From: Monarcha castaneiventris obscurior
Taxonomy: Eukaryota > Chordata > Aves > Passeriformes > Monarchidae
NCBI GenBank assembly: GCA_026261815.1
Contig: JAMPIT010000884.1
Coordinates: forward strand, 13,777,001-13,841,000
DNA: 64,000 nucleotides
Reading direction: 5' to 3'
The translations under genes and the position numbers were made by a program. The notes below the pieces were generated by a model. It worked only from the letters and a program-made list of their open reading frames with translations, had not been told where the DNA came from and searched no databases. Positions within the stretch are counted from its first letter, which is position 1, and every line of letters begins with the position of its first letter. Below, in pieces: positions 62,245-64,000 of the stretch.

Positions 62245-64000
62245 TTAAACCAGTACTACTTTAGCATAAAACTATGCTTGCATTTCTAGACATGCTGAAC
62301 TGGAAAAATATTGTTTCAGATGTCAGGCCTTTACAGCCACATGACTTTTCCAGCTGGAGTCTGATTTTAACAAGACTGTTTTCTCTGCACTGTGGATGAA
62401 GGCCACAGCTTCCGCTTCTTCTCCTAAACGAAAGTGATAAAATATAATCCAAATATCAATAGATTACATTTTTTTCCTATCCTGAGGGCATGCAATTCTG
62501 TCAATTCATACGCTTAGCATCACGAAGATATCAATCGAATTTGAGCATGTAGTGCTGCCTTTCAAATAGGAAAAGGAAATCTTGTTAAAAAGAGCCAGAA
62601 ATCCTTGCATGAAAAGGTCAGTGAAAAGCAGTGGCAAGATGACAAAAAAGAGCACACCTAAGAATCCAAAACAATTATCTTCTTTTTACTTTCCAAATGA
62701 AATTATTAAAAAAATCCCACTTTCCTGAACAGCTTAGGATTCTCTAAGCACTAGAAATACCAATAAGGCAACAAATTGATATAGCTGCTTGTAAAGTTTT
62801 TTTTTAAGTGCATGCAGAGTTTCCTCACTCAAACTGCAAGAATATCCATTCAAGAAGCAACATTTGCTCCAAGTTTATTTTAGCAAAGTGGAAACAAAAG
62901 ATTCAATTAAGATGTTGGCTCAAAAGGAGACATAAAGAGGGGGGGGAAAAAAAAACCCCAAACAACCAACTTTGGAAAGTCATCACTAAAATTCAGGACC
63001 TACTGGCTCCATAAGCTGTAGGGATAAAATAGCATCTATTATCAGCAGATTGCCTGTGTAGAGGTTCAAATCATATCTGGGAACAAAAAAAAGGCAAGCT
63101 GTTATTTAACTCAAAGTTTAATTTTAATTTTAGTGCCCATTTCACAAAAATCTGTACCACAAAAAAACAACAACTGGGATAAGCCTGAAAGAACATGGAG
63201 TTTATACTCTCCTCTGTACTGTGTGTTACTGCTGAATTCAGTATTCACCTTGACACATTTAAAGTGACAGAGAGTTTTCTTCCTGGTTATCTTAAATAAG
63301 TAACAGATTGTTATACTCCACTTTTTAAAATTTATTTTTAAAAGCAACCAGTGGCAGAATCTGCAAAGAAAGGGATTTCAATTTTCAAGTCAGTACCTAA
63401 AGAATGAACACTACATGCCAGCTAAAAAGAGAAAAAACCCTGAACCAGTATTAACACTACACAGATGTGCCTTTTTGGTTATTATTTTAATTTATACAAG
63501 TCCCTCTCCCCAGGCAAATGAAAAAAAACCATAAAGAAAATCAATTAAGTAGTCATAATTAACAACCATTTAAAGAGGAAAAAAACCATTTACCAAAATA
63601 AATTCTCTATAGAATGCCATTACACATCTCATAATATTTTTTTTTTTATGCTGACTACCTATACAGGGTAACCAAGAAAATATGTTAATTGGCCTCTAAC
63701 TTCATATTCTTCCACCTATTAATCTTGCACCACAAAGAAAACCTTTAATCTGTTCTTGTGGCAAAAGGATCTCCTACAAGCACATGGTTAATTTTGGTTT
63801 GATAAAAAAAAAGAGCTTCAAAAGGGAGAGCTGAGCCATGTAAAATATTTAACATGAACCACTTCAGCTGCCTCAAAACAGGTTACAAAGATACATAAAC
63901 TTTTGATGAATTCACACTATTCTGTTCATCTGCTGCCAAGACAGGTCATATCTCGAAAACATGGCCGTTCTCCTCAGCTTAAAGGAAACAGCTCCTGTAT
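62245..64000. other. Gene-empty unique sequence to the window end
   Basis: Nothing was recognised apart from a simple run of eight G, nine A and four C at 62939-62959 and several A-rich or T-rich runs. Open frames are 78 codons or fewer and look random. Confidence 0.65.
62939..62959. repeat. G8-A9-C4 homopolymer string
   Basis: Eight G, then nine A, then four C in direct succession, followed by 'aaacaacc'. An unusual join of three homopolymers, in a place where sequencing and alignment are both error-prone. Confidence 0.9.

Noticed and set aside
63060..63075. B-box-like 'ggttcaaatc'
   Set aside because: No matching A box or acceptor stem is present upstream, so it is not a tRNA gene.
1..64000. 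CRISPR array, operon or bacterial signals
   Set aside because: The window has no spaced repeat array, no closely packed genes and no ribosome-binding pattern. CR1 elements and long non-coding stretches show that it is vertebrate DNA.

Overview
This window looks like non-coding DNA from a bird, most likely part of one or more long introns or a gene desert. I found no protein-coding gene, rRNA, tRNA or CRISPR array that I can support. The assignment to birds rests on six decayed CR1 LINE fragments, which carry avian-type 3' ends and worn tails of the ATTCTATG type. No L1, Alu or other mammalian repeat was seen. Other support is a G+C content near 37% (246 of 660 bases in eleven evenly spaced 60-base rows that I counted) and general CpG depletion. 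CR1 also occurs in other reptiles, so 'bird' is likely but not proven.

Layout. An internally deleted CR1 3' end lies at about 100-655 (+). About 9 kb of unique A+T-rich sequence follows. A 1.3 kb antisense CR1 at about 9988-11290 still holds reverse-transcriptase relics. A short antisense CR1 lies at about 12290-12600. Positions 12.6-28.5 kb are unique DNA with small tandem repeats, a TG/TA microsatellite at 19.56 kb and a 40-base A run at 28.08 kb. A sense CR1 sits at about 28482-28784. Positions 28.8-56.6 kb are mostly unique, with an AT microsatellite at 39.3 kb and richer G+C or CpG patches near 37.1, 43.6 and 45.3 kb. An antisense CR1 end lies at about 56585-56755 and a sense CR1 at about 58661-59034. 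At 60722-60907 and 61925-62110 there is an exact 186-bp direct repeat, the strongest unexplained structure here.

The plus strand has more A than T and more C than G. In vertebrates the sense strand of transcribed DNA tends to have more T than A and more G than C, so this suggests that much of the window is transcribed from the minus strand, as inside a long minus-strand intron. Some short open segments have good splice-like borders (21900-22085 and 6931-6964 on minus, 48434-48627 and 51315-51336 on plus), but none has a protein match I recognise. They are offered only as candidates.

No new biological system can be claimed from this sequence. The items most worth checking are the exact repeat pair, the strand skew, the splice-flanked open segments and the CpG-bearing patches.
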